From contig OY821787.1 of the NCBI GenBank assembly GCA_963682175.1, forward strand, positions 22,670,501 to 22,734,500: a DNA stretch of 64,000 nucleotides. Reading direction: 5' to 3'. The notes beneath the pieces were generated by a model that worked only from the letters and a program-made list of their open reading frames with translations, was not told where the DNA came from and did no database searches. Origin of the DNA: Triglochin maritima (lineage: Eukaryota; Streptophyta; Magnoliopsida; Alismatales; Juncaginaceae). Below are positions 10,952 to 22,091 of the stretch, piece by piece. Both the position numbers and the translations under genes were made by a program. Each line of letters begins with the position of its first letter. Position 1 is the first letter of the stretch.

Positions 10952-12390
10952 TGTTGGCTTTTTTGCCTTAATCCGTGTTTTGATGATTTAATCAATGTAA
11001 TCTTAATCACAATCTAATGTAGTGTAGCACACATAATGTATAAAAGATATATTGTATTGTGCTAACATCTACAGGTGATTAAGACTCAAGAAGAATGGAA
11101 TGAAGTCAAGACATGTAATCAAAGCTATTTGAAGACGTGTAATTTTACTTTATTTTTGAGTCTTAGGAACTTGTGTAATTTTGAGCAAACAATAGTTAAA
11201 ATTACTCACATACACACTAGGTTCCTTGTAGAAGTCACACACAAAATTTCATATCAATTAGACTTCAATAGATCACCCTAACCTTAGCCAGAAAATCAGC
11301 TAAACCTAAACCTAATCTACCTGTGAAAAACGGTCGACCGAAACTAGTTCTCTGTTCGACCGTTTTAAATAGTTAGCGTATAGTGATTTTTCCTAGCTCA
11401 ACCGATCGACCGTTCCTGTATTTTCATGTGGCTATTATGCTTGTCGTATTATACAATGGTCATATTAGTATAAATTCGACCAACCCCTAGAATACAATTG
11501 GCCACCGTTCAAACGTTAAACTTAGAATGGTTGACCGGCTGAAGACATATCTTAAGCCCAAAAGTTCCTATTTTCGGTCGAAGCACCTTTCATTCGATGG
11601 ATTACCTTTACCTCAGCAAAAAACCCTGAACGGTCGACCGACCCAATTATTTAGTTCAACAGTTCACTTAAGTGAGAGCCGTTTAGGTTTGAACGATGAC
11701 TTGTTGGTTCGAACAGTTCCTTACCATTAAGGAAATAGTCAACCAGTTACCCCGATTCGGTCGACCGTTGAGGGATAGAATTGTGAATCCTGAATTTCTA
11801 TTTGTGTGTTCTTCACACCAACCAATCAATTCTTCCCTAACGGCTAGAAAACTTTAGGAGCTTATAAATAGAGGTTCGCCAACCTTATTTAAACAACTCT
11901 CCCACTTCCAATTGTCTCATACATTAGAGAGAAATCCTCAACTCCTAAAACTCTCAATACTACACTCTAAGCCTTATACTTCCACATCTTTGATCAATTC
12001 AATATCATACTTAAAGTGTGCTCAAGCTAGAGAGTGTTGTTCCACTCAAGTTCTTTGTTCAAAAGAGTAAAGGCTCCGGTGAAAGCCCGAAGCATCATTC
12101 TCGGATTGTGAGAAGAAGATTCCAAGCTAGGCGAGGGTTGTTCGACAGCTTGAAGATTGTAAAGGTGTTGTCTCCCGGCCTGGATCAGAGAGCGGATAGT
12201 GAAGTTGTGAGCAGAGTTTCCAAGAGAGGACGTAGGCGGGTAGCCAAACCTTTGTAAAAATCTCGTCTCCATTGTGGTTTCCTTGTTTCTTCCCTACTTT
12301 GTTTAAATTTTTTCCGCTGCACATGTTGTTTGTTTAAGTAGGGATTAAACGTAATTTGATTAGATAATTAGGGGTCATTACGATCCTACA
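10952..12390 (+). repeat. 3' LTR of the gag-only copia element
   Basis: The LTR is 1439 bp, from TGTTGGCTTTTTTGCC to ACGATCCTACA. It has a TATA box at 11862-11871 and GGTCGACC palindromes near 11331, 11631 and 11759. It matches the solo LTR at 26846-28430 throughout. Confidence 0.85.
11862..11871 (+). promoter_or_regulatory. TATA box of copia 3' LTR
   Basis: TTATAAATAG is followed by AGGTTCGCC. It is aligned with the same motif at 7594 and 27801. Confidence 0.65.
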
Positions 12391-13020
12391 TTGTCATCTG
12401 ACTCACTTGCATTTCCAGAGTTTGCAAAGTTTTTTTAGTGGTTTCCATGAATGTTTGGAGAGTTTGTTCCAAGAAATCAAGTCTGGATCCACTCTGAGGC
12501 TGAAGTCAGAATTTTGGAGATTTTGGGGTTGGGTGTTTATGGTTTGAGAATGAGTCCAATGATTGGTAGTAGGGTGTTGGTAGAATTCTGGGTATTCGTG
12601 AGGAGTATACTAGGGTAGACATGAAGTATGATACTTAGGATTTCTAAAGTTTCCCCATGAATATGTCCGCCATGGGTAAGACGTGAATGCATACGAGTCA
12701 TAATGAGTACTTTGGGAAAAAGGATCATCATATTCGGGTTCGAGAATAACATACGAACACTTCTCGAACACCTGACCACTTAATCCACTTTGGTCAACTG
12801 ACGTTGCTTCCGGAACCATCAATGCGATCAAAGACTCTATCGCACGCATGAAAGAGGCCAAAGTTTCCTGTAATGACTCAGTTTGTTCACCAACATATGA
12901 TCTGACACAACTAAATGATGGTCTAGAAAAATGTGTCATTCTCATATTACCCCAATCTGAAGACTATTTTGCCACACAATTTTGATTGTCCCAACCATGC
13001 TTAGTGTTAGTCTGAGGCAT
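12391..13020 (-). pseudogene. Zinc-knuckle part of pol-less Athila ORF
   Basis: The minus-strand frame 12945-12610 reads SYVGEQTESLQETLASFMRAI, then VDQSGLSGQVFEKCSYV. At 60432-60636 the same place reads CDSCGLSGHVIGECSYV, a proper CX2CX4HX4C knuckle. Here both first Cys and the His are lost. Further on, another frame reads LEQTLQTFMETT and MQVSQMT. The piece continues the gag whose N-part is at 23486-24250 and is cut by the Athila copy at 13021 and by the copia element at 12390. Confidence 0.65.
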
Positions 13021-14381
13021 TGATTGAATCAGTTATAATAACCGCAAGTACACGGCCGTGTTGAAGCGGTGGCAAATACGGGTCGATCCACAGGGAGGTG
13101 TGTCGACTTTGGTTAGTTCGAAGGTGACTGGGAAACAAATGGGAGAAAAGATTGATTAAACTAAACTACACTAAACTAGTAAACAACAAAGAAGGAAATG
13201 AAAGGACAAAACAAACTAAACTATGCTAAGCAACTACTAATAGGAAAGATGAAATTCAGGAATGGGAAACACCCCTAAGGGGTGGAGTGTTTGTACACAT
13301 GAAATAAGTGTGGTGAATGCATAAATTAAGCTCAAGTGTAGTTAGTGTTTGTTAATGCATGAGAGGTACCTAATGGCAAAACCTATCATTCAAAGCACTA
13401 ACCTAGGTGATTAGTTTGAGCATGACAAGTTTGTTATTAAGAACAAAAACAAGCATGGAGTGTACCTAAACATTATGGAAGAAACCATCAAGTTAAGAGT
13501 TCTCATTAATTCAGACAAGCATACGAACATCTCTCATATACAACAAGGTTTAGCATTCATTCCATCTATATAACATGTATACACAACTACTCCACCCCCA
13601 AAGGAGGATGGAACTACTCTCACATATTTAAACTAACATTCATACTAAGGAAAGAAAACATGCTTAAACTAATTCTAAGAAGATTAAAACAAACAAGTTA
13701 ACTAAGTATGCAAGAATTAAAAGAGGCAATATGAATAAAACTTAACAAAACATCTATTATTACTCACTTAATTACAACTAGCCTCTCTCCACCAGAGTTT
13801 TTGCTCCAAGGCTTTTACTCCTAGTAGAGAGGAAGTCCACCAAGAGAGAGATGGGATACAAAGGAGGAGGAAGAGTTCTATTTATGTTCATAGAAAAAGG
13901 TAATCCGGGGCAATCCCGCGGTATGGGACTAATACAATACCAAAAATAGACATAACACACAATTATACATGATCCGACTAAACCGCATCGGCTCCGGAGC
14001 AACCCAGACCGCCAATCAGCGGTCTACAGGGTTCAGATCCGGTCTGGATTTTGTGGGCTTTCCTGGATGGCTTTCTTCATGTGTGATGTTTTCAAGTCGG
14101 TTGATGGAGCTCTGACCCGAATCGAATTGCCAAAATACTCCCCATGATGGTGTGAAGTTTCTTGATTTGCTCATTGGTCCATTGGGCTTACATTCAGGTC
14201 CTTCTCCCTTGCATCTTAGTCCCTAAGTCTCTCAACTTTTTCCTACTTTTGGTCCTTTTATGCCTCTTCTCCTCAATCTTGTTCATTCCTGAAACTCAAA
14301 CAAAAAACTCGTTATGCAGCATTGTTTAGGTGAAAGATAATGGATATAAGACACAAATGTATGCATGATAAGATGTCAGCA
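13021..14381 (-). repeat. Outer 3' LTR, same subfamily as 22092-23485
   Basis: It is 1361 bp from TGATTGAATC to ATGTCAGCA. It shares with 22092-23485 long phrases such as GGTGGAGTGT, ACACATGAAATAAG and GGTGAATGCATA. The left neighbour is gag DNA ending GTCTGAGGCAT. Confidence 0.85.
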
Positions 14382-14885
14382 AATTCCCATACACCTAACT
14401 TTTGCTAGTCCCGAGCAAAACAAAGAAAGGAAAAAATGAAAGAAAGGAAAAATCATTCGTAAAACAGGGAAATCTTAACTCACTTTCGTAGGAATCACGA
14501 TTACACTTAGCATGTACAAAAGCCGTTAAACCTCCACGTTGCCAAGGAGGAGTGTTGTCTCCTGAGGGTTTTCAGCAGATATGCCCACAAAATCTGAACA
14601 TAGATGCATTATTCAACCTAGCATTAGACTCGATCGACTCATTTTTGTCGATCATTGGATAGAGCCGCCTCTATATATGTAATCAGACCACATACCTAGC
14701 ATAATAAATCATTCGTGCAAGTTAATTACGGACTTAAGTGAAAGACATTGACAACTTTAACCTTCTAAAGTGCTACATAGTGTAAAGTCAATTAAGGTTC
14801 TTATTTGCATTACTATTTTTTTGTCTTTTAAATTTTGTCTAGTTGGTGTTGGATTTTCCCAGGGTCAGGTTTCATGCATCATTGC
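14382..14885 (-). other. Athila 3' noncoding fragment
   Basis: It is homologous to the first part of 16452-16990 and to 5144-5700. It stops abruptly after TGCATCATTGC, where the next LTR starts. No gene is seen. Confidence 0.7.
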
Positions 14886-16451
14886 TGATTGAACGTTTTA
14901 ATTATAACCGCAAGTGCACGGCCACGTTGAAGCGGTGGAAAATACAAGTCGATCCACAGGGAGGTGTGTTGACTTAGTTTGTTCGAAGGCGAGTGGGAAA
15001 GAAAGGAGAGAAAGGAGTTATGATCTAAACTACACTACAATGCGTAAGGAATTGCAAATACGCAATAAAACTAAACCCCATAGGGGGTATAGAAAGAATG
15101 TGAATACAAAGATATGTGTATGTGTGTGTTCAACTATGCTCATCACAACATGTAGTGCATGAAAATCATAAAACTAAATCCAACCTTGCCTCCACATGAA
15201 ATAAGATAACACAATATCATTAAAACATACAAGACAATAATTGGAATTAAGCTAAATGAACTCAAGTATAAAGACCAAACCTCACTGTGCCTCCACATGA
15301 AATAAGATTGACACAATCATTAAAACATACAAGACATCAACCAAGTTAAGGTTAACAAGAGTACATGCAACTACAACTCATGTTCCCTTTATTAATTCCA
15401 TCGATATCCTCACTTCATCATTCCCCATAAAATAGGTCCACTAGTCTAAGCATATGCTAAGCTGCATTCAAAAGCATTACCATATCAAAGACAAGAGTGA
15501 AATCTCATTAGATGGTTATGGAAATCATGTAAGGTTCAAAGGATTAAGATAACACACACCTAATACTTCACATAATCACATCAATTATTTCTCCACCCCC
15601 AAATGGGGATGGAACTACTCACTAATCATTACACTACAACCTTCATTAACAAAATGAAACATTCTACTGAAAGGAAATTAAACTAACCAAGCAAGAAATA
15701 TTAAGGAAGCTAAATGAAAAGAAATAAAACTAAAGAAGCATGCAAGAATTAAAAGACAAGACATTATTAAAAGAAACTACGAAAATTATTTATTAACATG
15801 ACTCACATTGTAAGTCGTATTCTTCTCCACCTTGAGTTTTTGTTTCAAGGCTTTTACTCCAAGTAGAGAGAATGCCACCAAGCAATGGGTGAATACAAAG
15901 GGAGGAGGAGGAGTACTATTTATAGTCAATGAAAAAGGCAATCGGGGACAATCCCCCAATATGGAACTAAACGCATACCAAAAATAGACTAAATACACCC
16001 TAATACATGATCTGACAAAGTTTTATCGGATCCAGACCAAAACAGATGGCCAATCAGCGGTCTTGGACCTCCAATTGTCGGTCTATATTGTTTGGATTCG
16101 GCCTAGTTTTTGAGTGTGGTTGTGTGGCTTGTTTTCTTCATGTTTGATGCACCCAAGTCGGTTTTTGGTGCTCAAGCCTGAATCTAATTGCCAAAATACT
16201 CCTCATGATGGTGTGAAGTTCCTTCATTTGCTCAATGGCCCTTTGGTTTTACATTCGGGTCCCTCTCTTGTGCATCTTTGTCCATAAGCCTTGCAACTTA
16301 GTCCTTTTTCTTGCTTTTATGTCCTTTTATGCATCTTCTCCTCAATCCTGTTTATTCCTGAAACTCAAACAAAAAACTCGTTACGTAGCATTGTTTAGAT
16401 TCAAGATAGTGGATATAAGACACAAATATATGCATGATATGATGTCAATGA
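14886..16451 (-). repeat. Inner Athila LTR of a second subfamily
   Basis: It is 1566 bp from TGATTGAACG to about GTCAATGA. It is closer to 58037-59372 and 60604-61460 (shared phrases TCATCACAACATGTAGTGCATG and CAATAATTGGAAT) than to the LTRs at 13021 and 22092. A minus-strand TATA motif (CTATAAATAG) lies near 15915. Its right side continues into 3' noncoding DNA, so it sits where a 3' LTR should. Confidence 0.75.
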
Positions 16452-17180
16452 AATACCCTCATACCTAACTTTTGCTAGTCCAGAGCAAAACAAAGAAAGA
16501 GAAAATGAAACAAAGGAAAAAGCATACGAAAAAGAGGGAAATCGTAACTCACTTTCGTAGGAATTACGGTTGCACTTAGCACGTGCAACAAACCGTTAAA
16601 CCTCCTTGTCGCCAAGGAGGAGGAGTGTTGTCTCCTGGAGGTTTTCAGCGGATATACCCACAAAATCCGAACATAGATGTATTATTCAATCTAGACACTC
16701 GACTCGTTGGTCATATTTTGTCGATCATTGGACACGGTAATCCAACGGGCCGACTCTATATAGGTATTAGTCCACACACCTAGCCTAATGAATCATTCAT
16801 GCAAGTTAATTAAGGACTTAAGTGAAATACATGGACAACCTCAACATCCTCAAGTGATACAAATTGTAAGGTCCATAAAGGTTCTTATTTGTATTACCAT
16901 TTTTTTCTTTTTGTTTCTTTTCTTACTTTTTTTCTTTTCTTTTTCTTCTTTTTTTCCTTTCTTCTCCCAAGGTCAGGTTTCGTGCATCATTGCCTATGAG
17001 GACTTAAACTGTCATGTACACCTTTCCCCAAATCTCCATATAGGGCAATCCCTACCACTCGTGTAACGGGAGTTCGGTCAGTGCATCCCAAGTCAGATGA
17101 CTCGAAAGCACCAGGCACAGAGTCCCCTCAAACCTAATTTCCCGAGTGATAGGAGTCGTGCGAGAAGAGAGAACACCTAC
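16452..17180 (-). other. Athila 3' noncoding region joined to truncated pol
   Basis: It starts with the C-rich (minus: G-rich) LTR-adjacent tract and a long pyrimidine run near 16895-16970. It matches 5144-5890 up to about 17180, where reverse transcriptase/RNase H coding DNA begins abruptly. No gene is seen. Confidence 0.7.
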
Positions 17181-18951
17181 TCACATGAGGCAATTTGTCC
17201 AATCGTTGCCCAAGCATTGCTCCCACAGCGAATTCAGATGCATCACTCATTAACTCAAAGGGTTCAATCCACACCGGTGCCTTAATTGTAGGAGCTGAAG
17301 TCAACTGTTTCTTCGAGGTCAAAAAAGGATGGTGGCAATCCGATGTGAACTCAAAAATGGCATCCTTAGCCCACAAGGCGGTGAGAGGTCGAGCAATTTT
17401 TCTAAAATTCCAAATGAAGCGCCGATAGAACCCAGCATGCCCCAAAAAGGCACGGATATCCTTCACATTACGTGGTGGTGGGAGATTAGGAATAATACCC
17501 ACATTGGTGGGATCGACCCCAATTACCCTACTTGAGACCACATGTCCAAGTACAATACATCGCTTCACCATGAAGTGACATTTCTCCCAATTGAGAGCGA
17601 GGTTTTTCTCATGACATCGGTTGAGGACAAGGCTCAAGTGATGAAGGCACTCATCCAAGGAAGCGCCAAATATAGAAAAGTCATCCATGAAAATCTCAAG
17701 GAAACGCTCTACCATATCGGAGAAGATGCTGATCATACACCTTTGAAACGTTGCCGGTGCATTACATAACCCAAAGGGCATGCGATGGTAGGCAAACGTG
17801 CCAAACGGACAAGTAAATGTGGTTTTCTCTTGATCCTCGGGGGCGATTGGAATTTGGTTGTAACCGAAGTATCCATCAAGAAAACAATAATACTCATATC
17901 TGGCCAACCTTTCCAACATCTGATCAATGAATGGCAACAAGCAATCATCTTTCCGTGTTGCCGCATTGAGCTTGCGATAATGAATGCAAACTCGCCAACC
18001 AGTTTGTAGGCGTGCTGGGATAAGCTCATTATGCTCATTCTCAATAACTGTTACGCCTGACTTCTTGGGAACCACATGGACAGGACTCACCCACAAACTA
18101 TCAGAGATATAATAGATTAGACCATGATCCAAGCACTTAAGAACCTCCTTTTGGACGACTTCTTTCAGTACAGGAATCAATATTCGTTGTGGGTCCCGAC
18201 GGGGCCTAGAATCCTCTTCCATGTGGATCCGTTGCTGAACAATACCAGGGCTAATTCCCTTGATGTCTTTCAAGGACCACCCGATAGCCTCTTTTTTCAA
18301 AGAGCTCTTTTTAAGGGCAACTTCTTGATCTTTTGCAAGATCGGAAGCTATAATGAGTGGCAAGGTCTCATTATCCCCTAAAAAGATGTATTTGAGGTTA
18401 TCGGGGAGCGGTTTATGCTCGACCAAAGGTGGGTCCTTGTTGGATTCAGAGTTATATTCAGGTGGCTCAAGAGCCACAGGGTAAGAGGAGCAAGCACCCA
18501 GATGTGCCTCCTCATCCAGAGGTTCACTGACGGATTCCTCAAGATCATCTTCACATACAACCCAGTTATTAGGCACCTCAATAATATGTCGATGTGAGTC
18601 GAACATGCCTATTGACTCGGGCTCAACCGTGTACTGAATGAAATTGGCTCCGACAGCATCGTTGAAGAGCCTGGGTTGCTTACCAAGTGTAAAGATGTTG
18701 AAATCCATCGTGAGGTTTCCAAAAGACAACCTCATCAAGCCATTGCGACAATTGATCAAAGCATTAGATGTCGCAAGAAATGGCCTCCCAAGGATCACTG
18801 GAATTTGTCCTTGTGGGTTGGACATAGGTTCAGTATCCAAGATGATGAAATCAACTGGAAATACAAACTCACCCACTTTAATAAGGACATCCTCCAAACT
18901 CCCTCGTGGAATCTTGATGGATCTGTCAGCCAACTGGAGGGTTGTCCTCAT
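17134..18951 (-). pseudogene. Athila pol: protease C-half, reverse transcriptase, RNase H start
   Basis: A 605-residue open frame. Residues 1-90 hold the second half of the aspartic protease (LQLADRSIKIPRGSLEDVL, then ILGRPFLATSNALI). A linker follows. Reverse transcriptase runs from about 290 (HVVPKKSG), through FGLCNAPATFQR, to the catalytic FMDD at about 420, with LNWEKCHFMV and LGHAGFYRRFI after it. RNase H opens with SDASEFAVGAMLGQR at about 573 and stops within some 12 residues, where the frame runs into 3' noncoding DNA. Integrase is absent. The protease active-site motif should lie just upstream but is deleted. The long frame suggests fairly recent activity, but the protein could not complete transposition alone. 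Confidence 0.8.
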
Positions 18952-18981
18952 TGGTTTAAGATTGCCTATTCCAAGGTTGAC

Positions 18982-19575
18982 CTAGACAGTAAGACAACCG
19001 GGGTCATTGTATTTGACTTGCATGGGTTGTGTCAGTATCGAGCTCACATTGGAGGCCAAAAATGCCTTTTTGGGAACATTTGTTCTTCTCTTAACGGTAC
19101 AAAGGTCCTTAAGGAACTTGGCAAATGGTGGCATTTGCAGAACAACGTCCAACAATGGTATGTTCACCTTTACTTGCCTAAGTACCTCAACGATTTTGTC
19201 CCAATGCTCATCATGTTTTTTAGTCAACCTATGAGGGAATGGTGCCTTTGGGACATAAATATCACGAGGAGTCTCAGAATTTGGTTCCTTGAAAGACTCA
19301 CGACCCTCCTCGGAAGAGTCACCACCAGGGTTTGCTTCAAGCATTTCCACAATGTTGTCAACAACCATTCCCAATCTTAAGGTATGGACAATATTTACAT
19401 GTTGGGAAGGGTCACTTTCAACATTGTGCACATTCTGCCTAGCTTGAGCAGGTTGACCCCTCGGAATTACCACAGGTTGACTTGGTAACTGACACTTCTC
19501 GCGTTCATGGAACAGATGAGCCAACTGGCTAACTTGCATTTCCAAATCTTTGATTGTACTTTGCATGCTCTTCAT
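18982..19575 (-). pseudogene. Athila gag C-terminus and protease leader
   Basis: A 197-aa frame with MQSTIKDLEMQVSQLAHLF near its start, then PFPHRLTKKHDEHWDKI, VNIPLLDVVLQMPPFAKFL, KDLC and a stop after KYNDPGCLTV. This is the conserved Athila segment ahead of protease. In related elements it continues into the protease with a DLGAS-type active site. Here, after a stop, the frame resumes with NLGIGNLKP, so the active-site segment is missing. Confidence 0.75.
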
Positions 19576-19606
19576 GAACGCTTGAAGGGTCGGATCACTA
19601 GAGGGG

Positions 19607-20999
19607 TCATTGGGTCAACCTGCTGGGGTAGTGGAGTTTGGTTAGAATAACACAACGATGAGGCTTGAGCAGGTTGGTAATTATGGTGCTAAGACCTTTG
19701 ATGTGGGGGTTGGTAGGTCGCCGATGGGTGTGGAGGCTGATAAGGTGGAGGTTGAGGTTGAGCATGTGAGCTCTGACCGTGACCCCCATTAAGCCCCCAA
19801 GAGAAGTTAGGATGGTTACACCATCCCGGGTTGTAGGAGTGACTGTACGGGTCGTTACATGGCCTCTGTTGATACATCGCATTTGCATGCTCAGTATTCC
19901 TTGGAGCGTAAGCGCATTCCAAGTCATCATGTCTTGTAAGTCCACACCTACTACACTCAAGAGTAGCGACCTGAGCTACAAGAACTCGGTCCAACTCTAA
20001 ACTCTCAATCCTATGCCTGAGAGCAGCCAATTTTACCTCAGACGCGATAGTTGACTCAACTTGATATGATCCAGCTCAACCAGAAGACATGACAGATGGT
20101 GTCTCTCTCATGGTGTCCCACTCAAAGGTACGTTCAGCCATTAACTCAAAAGTGTTCCATGCCTCATTGATTGGTTTCATTTGGAAATCACCCTGACACA
20201 TCGACTCCAACAATGTGCAGTGTTGTAGTTGAGGCCCTCATAAACAATCTGGCACAGCTGCCATAGCTGAAGTCCAGGATGAGGGCACTACTGGAGAAGG
20301 TCCTTGAACCTCTCAAAGAAAGCATGAAAAGATTCGGTCTCAGTCTGATACATTTGATGTATCTGGTGCAGTATCAGGTTAGTTTTCCTTTGAGGGGAAA
20401 ATCTCTTCAGAAAGACGTTCATAAAGTCATCCCAAGACCGAATAGAGCTTGCTGGGAGGCTGTACATCCATTTCCTCGCGTTATCCTTCAACGCGAAAGA
20501 AATCATCCTCCACCGGACTGAATCCTCATCAAGCTGTTGAAGCTTGAACATGGAGCATACCTCCTCGAATTCACGTATAACAATATATGGATCCTCCTTA
20601 TAGTTTGTTCACATATTGAGCTTTCAGTTCATAGTTGTTCCCACGAGCTGGGGGAAGAGCTATGCAAGAAGCTTGTGTGGCCCAAACTACATGTGTCCGC
20701 TCCCACAAAGTCATCGACCTATCCTGTCGAGCTAAAGGTGGTGGCACACCAAGAACCCGATCCTGACCAAATCCCTCGTCCTCTCTAGTCAGAGGAGGAG
20801 GAGAAGGTCTACGTAGTGGCGGGAGTGGACCGAGGTAATCCATGTATGGAACCCGATCTCCCCCATCCCCAAGAAACGACTCGGCCTCATGCTCCAAAGG
20901 AGCACGAGGCGGAGATGTCTGATCACCTAGACCGTCTATCTCAGAAAAATGCACTCTCTCAAGTCGAGCGCTCTCACCAGAACGAGTCCAACCTCGCAT
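19607..20999 (-). pseudogene. Athila gag, broken frames
   Basis: The capsid and nucleocapsid protein. The N-part (20999-20598) begins MRGWTRSGES and ends GNNYELKAQYVNKL. The Retrotrans_gag domain (20551-20288) reads FALKDNARKWMYSLP, then FLKRFSPQRKTN and FFERFKDLL. After several frame changes a block at 20030-19689 carries a CX2CX4HX4C knuckle (CSRCGLTRHDDLEC) and YNPGWCNHPNFSWG, a signature of Athila gag. A Pro-rich tail follows. At least three frameshifts or stops separate the blocks, so no full protein could be made. Confidence 0.8.
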
Positions 21000-21001
21000 A
21001 A

Positions 21002-22068
21002 AACGCTCGACTCGACTCTAAAACAACACACAACAGAATGTGTACTCAGAGGAGGAGACTATAACGAAGAATATAGAGGAGGAGGAGACTCAGATGAGAA
21101 ATGATGAATCCTTATAGCTAGCGTGGGTAATGGGTGAAGGTAGAAGCCTATGCTAGCAAACACGGCTCAAGCAGTCTAGGGTCACTATAGGTTCTTACAG
21201 CTAGACGACGCCTAACTTTCGAGGTCACACAGCCTCAACACGCCTCACCTCCCAACGACGAAGACCACAAAGCCCAACAAGTGAGCCAAGATCCGGAGAT
21301 CTCGCCTTTCCTACTACTGACAAAGTGGGCGACGCCGATTAGGCTATGACGGTCGTGACCGGATCACTCTCCTAATGCGCTCAAATCCTATTGGACAATG
21401 TCTACTTGATTTTAAAATTAAGGCTTTGATTAAGAGTGATTTTTAGGGCAAAGGAAAGGATGATGAAATCTCCCACCTTATCTTATATGGGACAGCCCCT
21501 CCGTAGTAGCATTTGGGTCTTAATCTAACAATCAACTCTCCAAACAAACGCTCACATCACTCTTGTCCCGATGCAATTCCTACTAACTAATGGATGGTCG
21601 TACAAAATGCATGAATGAGAGTAGGAAATGTGTATCTCACGCCAGCACTCATCAACTGAAAGTAAAGCTAGAATAAAAGACAACTACATGCCTAAGTCAA
21701 GTACATGATGCATGACCTAAACAAGCAAGAATGCATAATCTTTTGCTTTGCATTTAGTGGCCAAGTTGATTAAAAGGGATTGATTTTTAATCTGGAAACA
21801 AACTACAAGTCACACATACAAGATTGAGTTCCCAGACAACTAATATGAAACAACGAACAACCAGAACAAAAATTAGAGCTACCGAAGCTCACCAGGCCGC
21901 CAATTGGTGGTTCTAGACTGCCGATTGGCGATCACTGTAGTGGATTTGGTCCTCCAATTCCTCCAATTGCCTCCCCTTGATCCTGAGGATCCCTGAAACA
22001 ATCAAAAACAAAAAACAAAAAATTAAAGCCACTCGAATCGTCCAAACCAAAATATGGACAGAACACCT
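21002..22068 (-). other. Athila 5' noncoding leader
   Basis: This long leader lies between gag and the primer site. It shares phrases with 24200-25260, 29740-30820 and 57720-58030, such as the CTAGCGTGGGTAA and CCTTAGGCTAGACGA motifs (minus-strand transcript). No frame is convincing. Confidence 0.7.
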
Positions 22069-22085
22069 CCCCGGCAACAGTGCCA
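22069..22085 (-). promoter_or_regulatory. Primer binding site, Asp-tRNA type
   Basis: On the minus strand TGGCACTGTTGCCGGGG follows the 5' LTR by a few bases. It is close to the Athila site TGGCGCCGTTGCCGGGG, complementary to the 3' end of tRNA-Asp, and fixes both the strand and the 5' LTR. Confidence 0.8.
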
Positions 22086-22091
22086 AAATAT

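Larger units (their letters stand above)
8503..12390 (+). mobile_element. Gag-only SIRE-like Ty1/copia element
   Basis: A truncated 5' LTR (8503-8714), a Met-tRNA-type primer site, a gag-like region, a G-rich 3' noncoding region and a polypurine tract lead to a full 3' LTR (10952-12390). The interior is only about 2.2 kb. No protease GCSRHMTG-type motif, integrase, reverse transcriptase or RNase H can be found in any frame. The order and the 1.44-kb LTR fit the SIRE/Maximus lineage. It may be a deletion derivative or a member of a gag-only family. Confidence 0.75.

Noticed and set aside
18676..19380. Open frame of 234 codons on the plus strand
   Set aside because: It lies antisense to the Athila gag-pro and pol coding DNA, whose minus-strand frames carry clear family motifs. 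The plus-strand translation has none.
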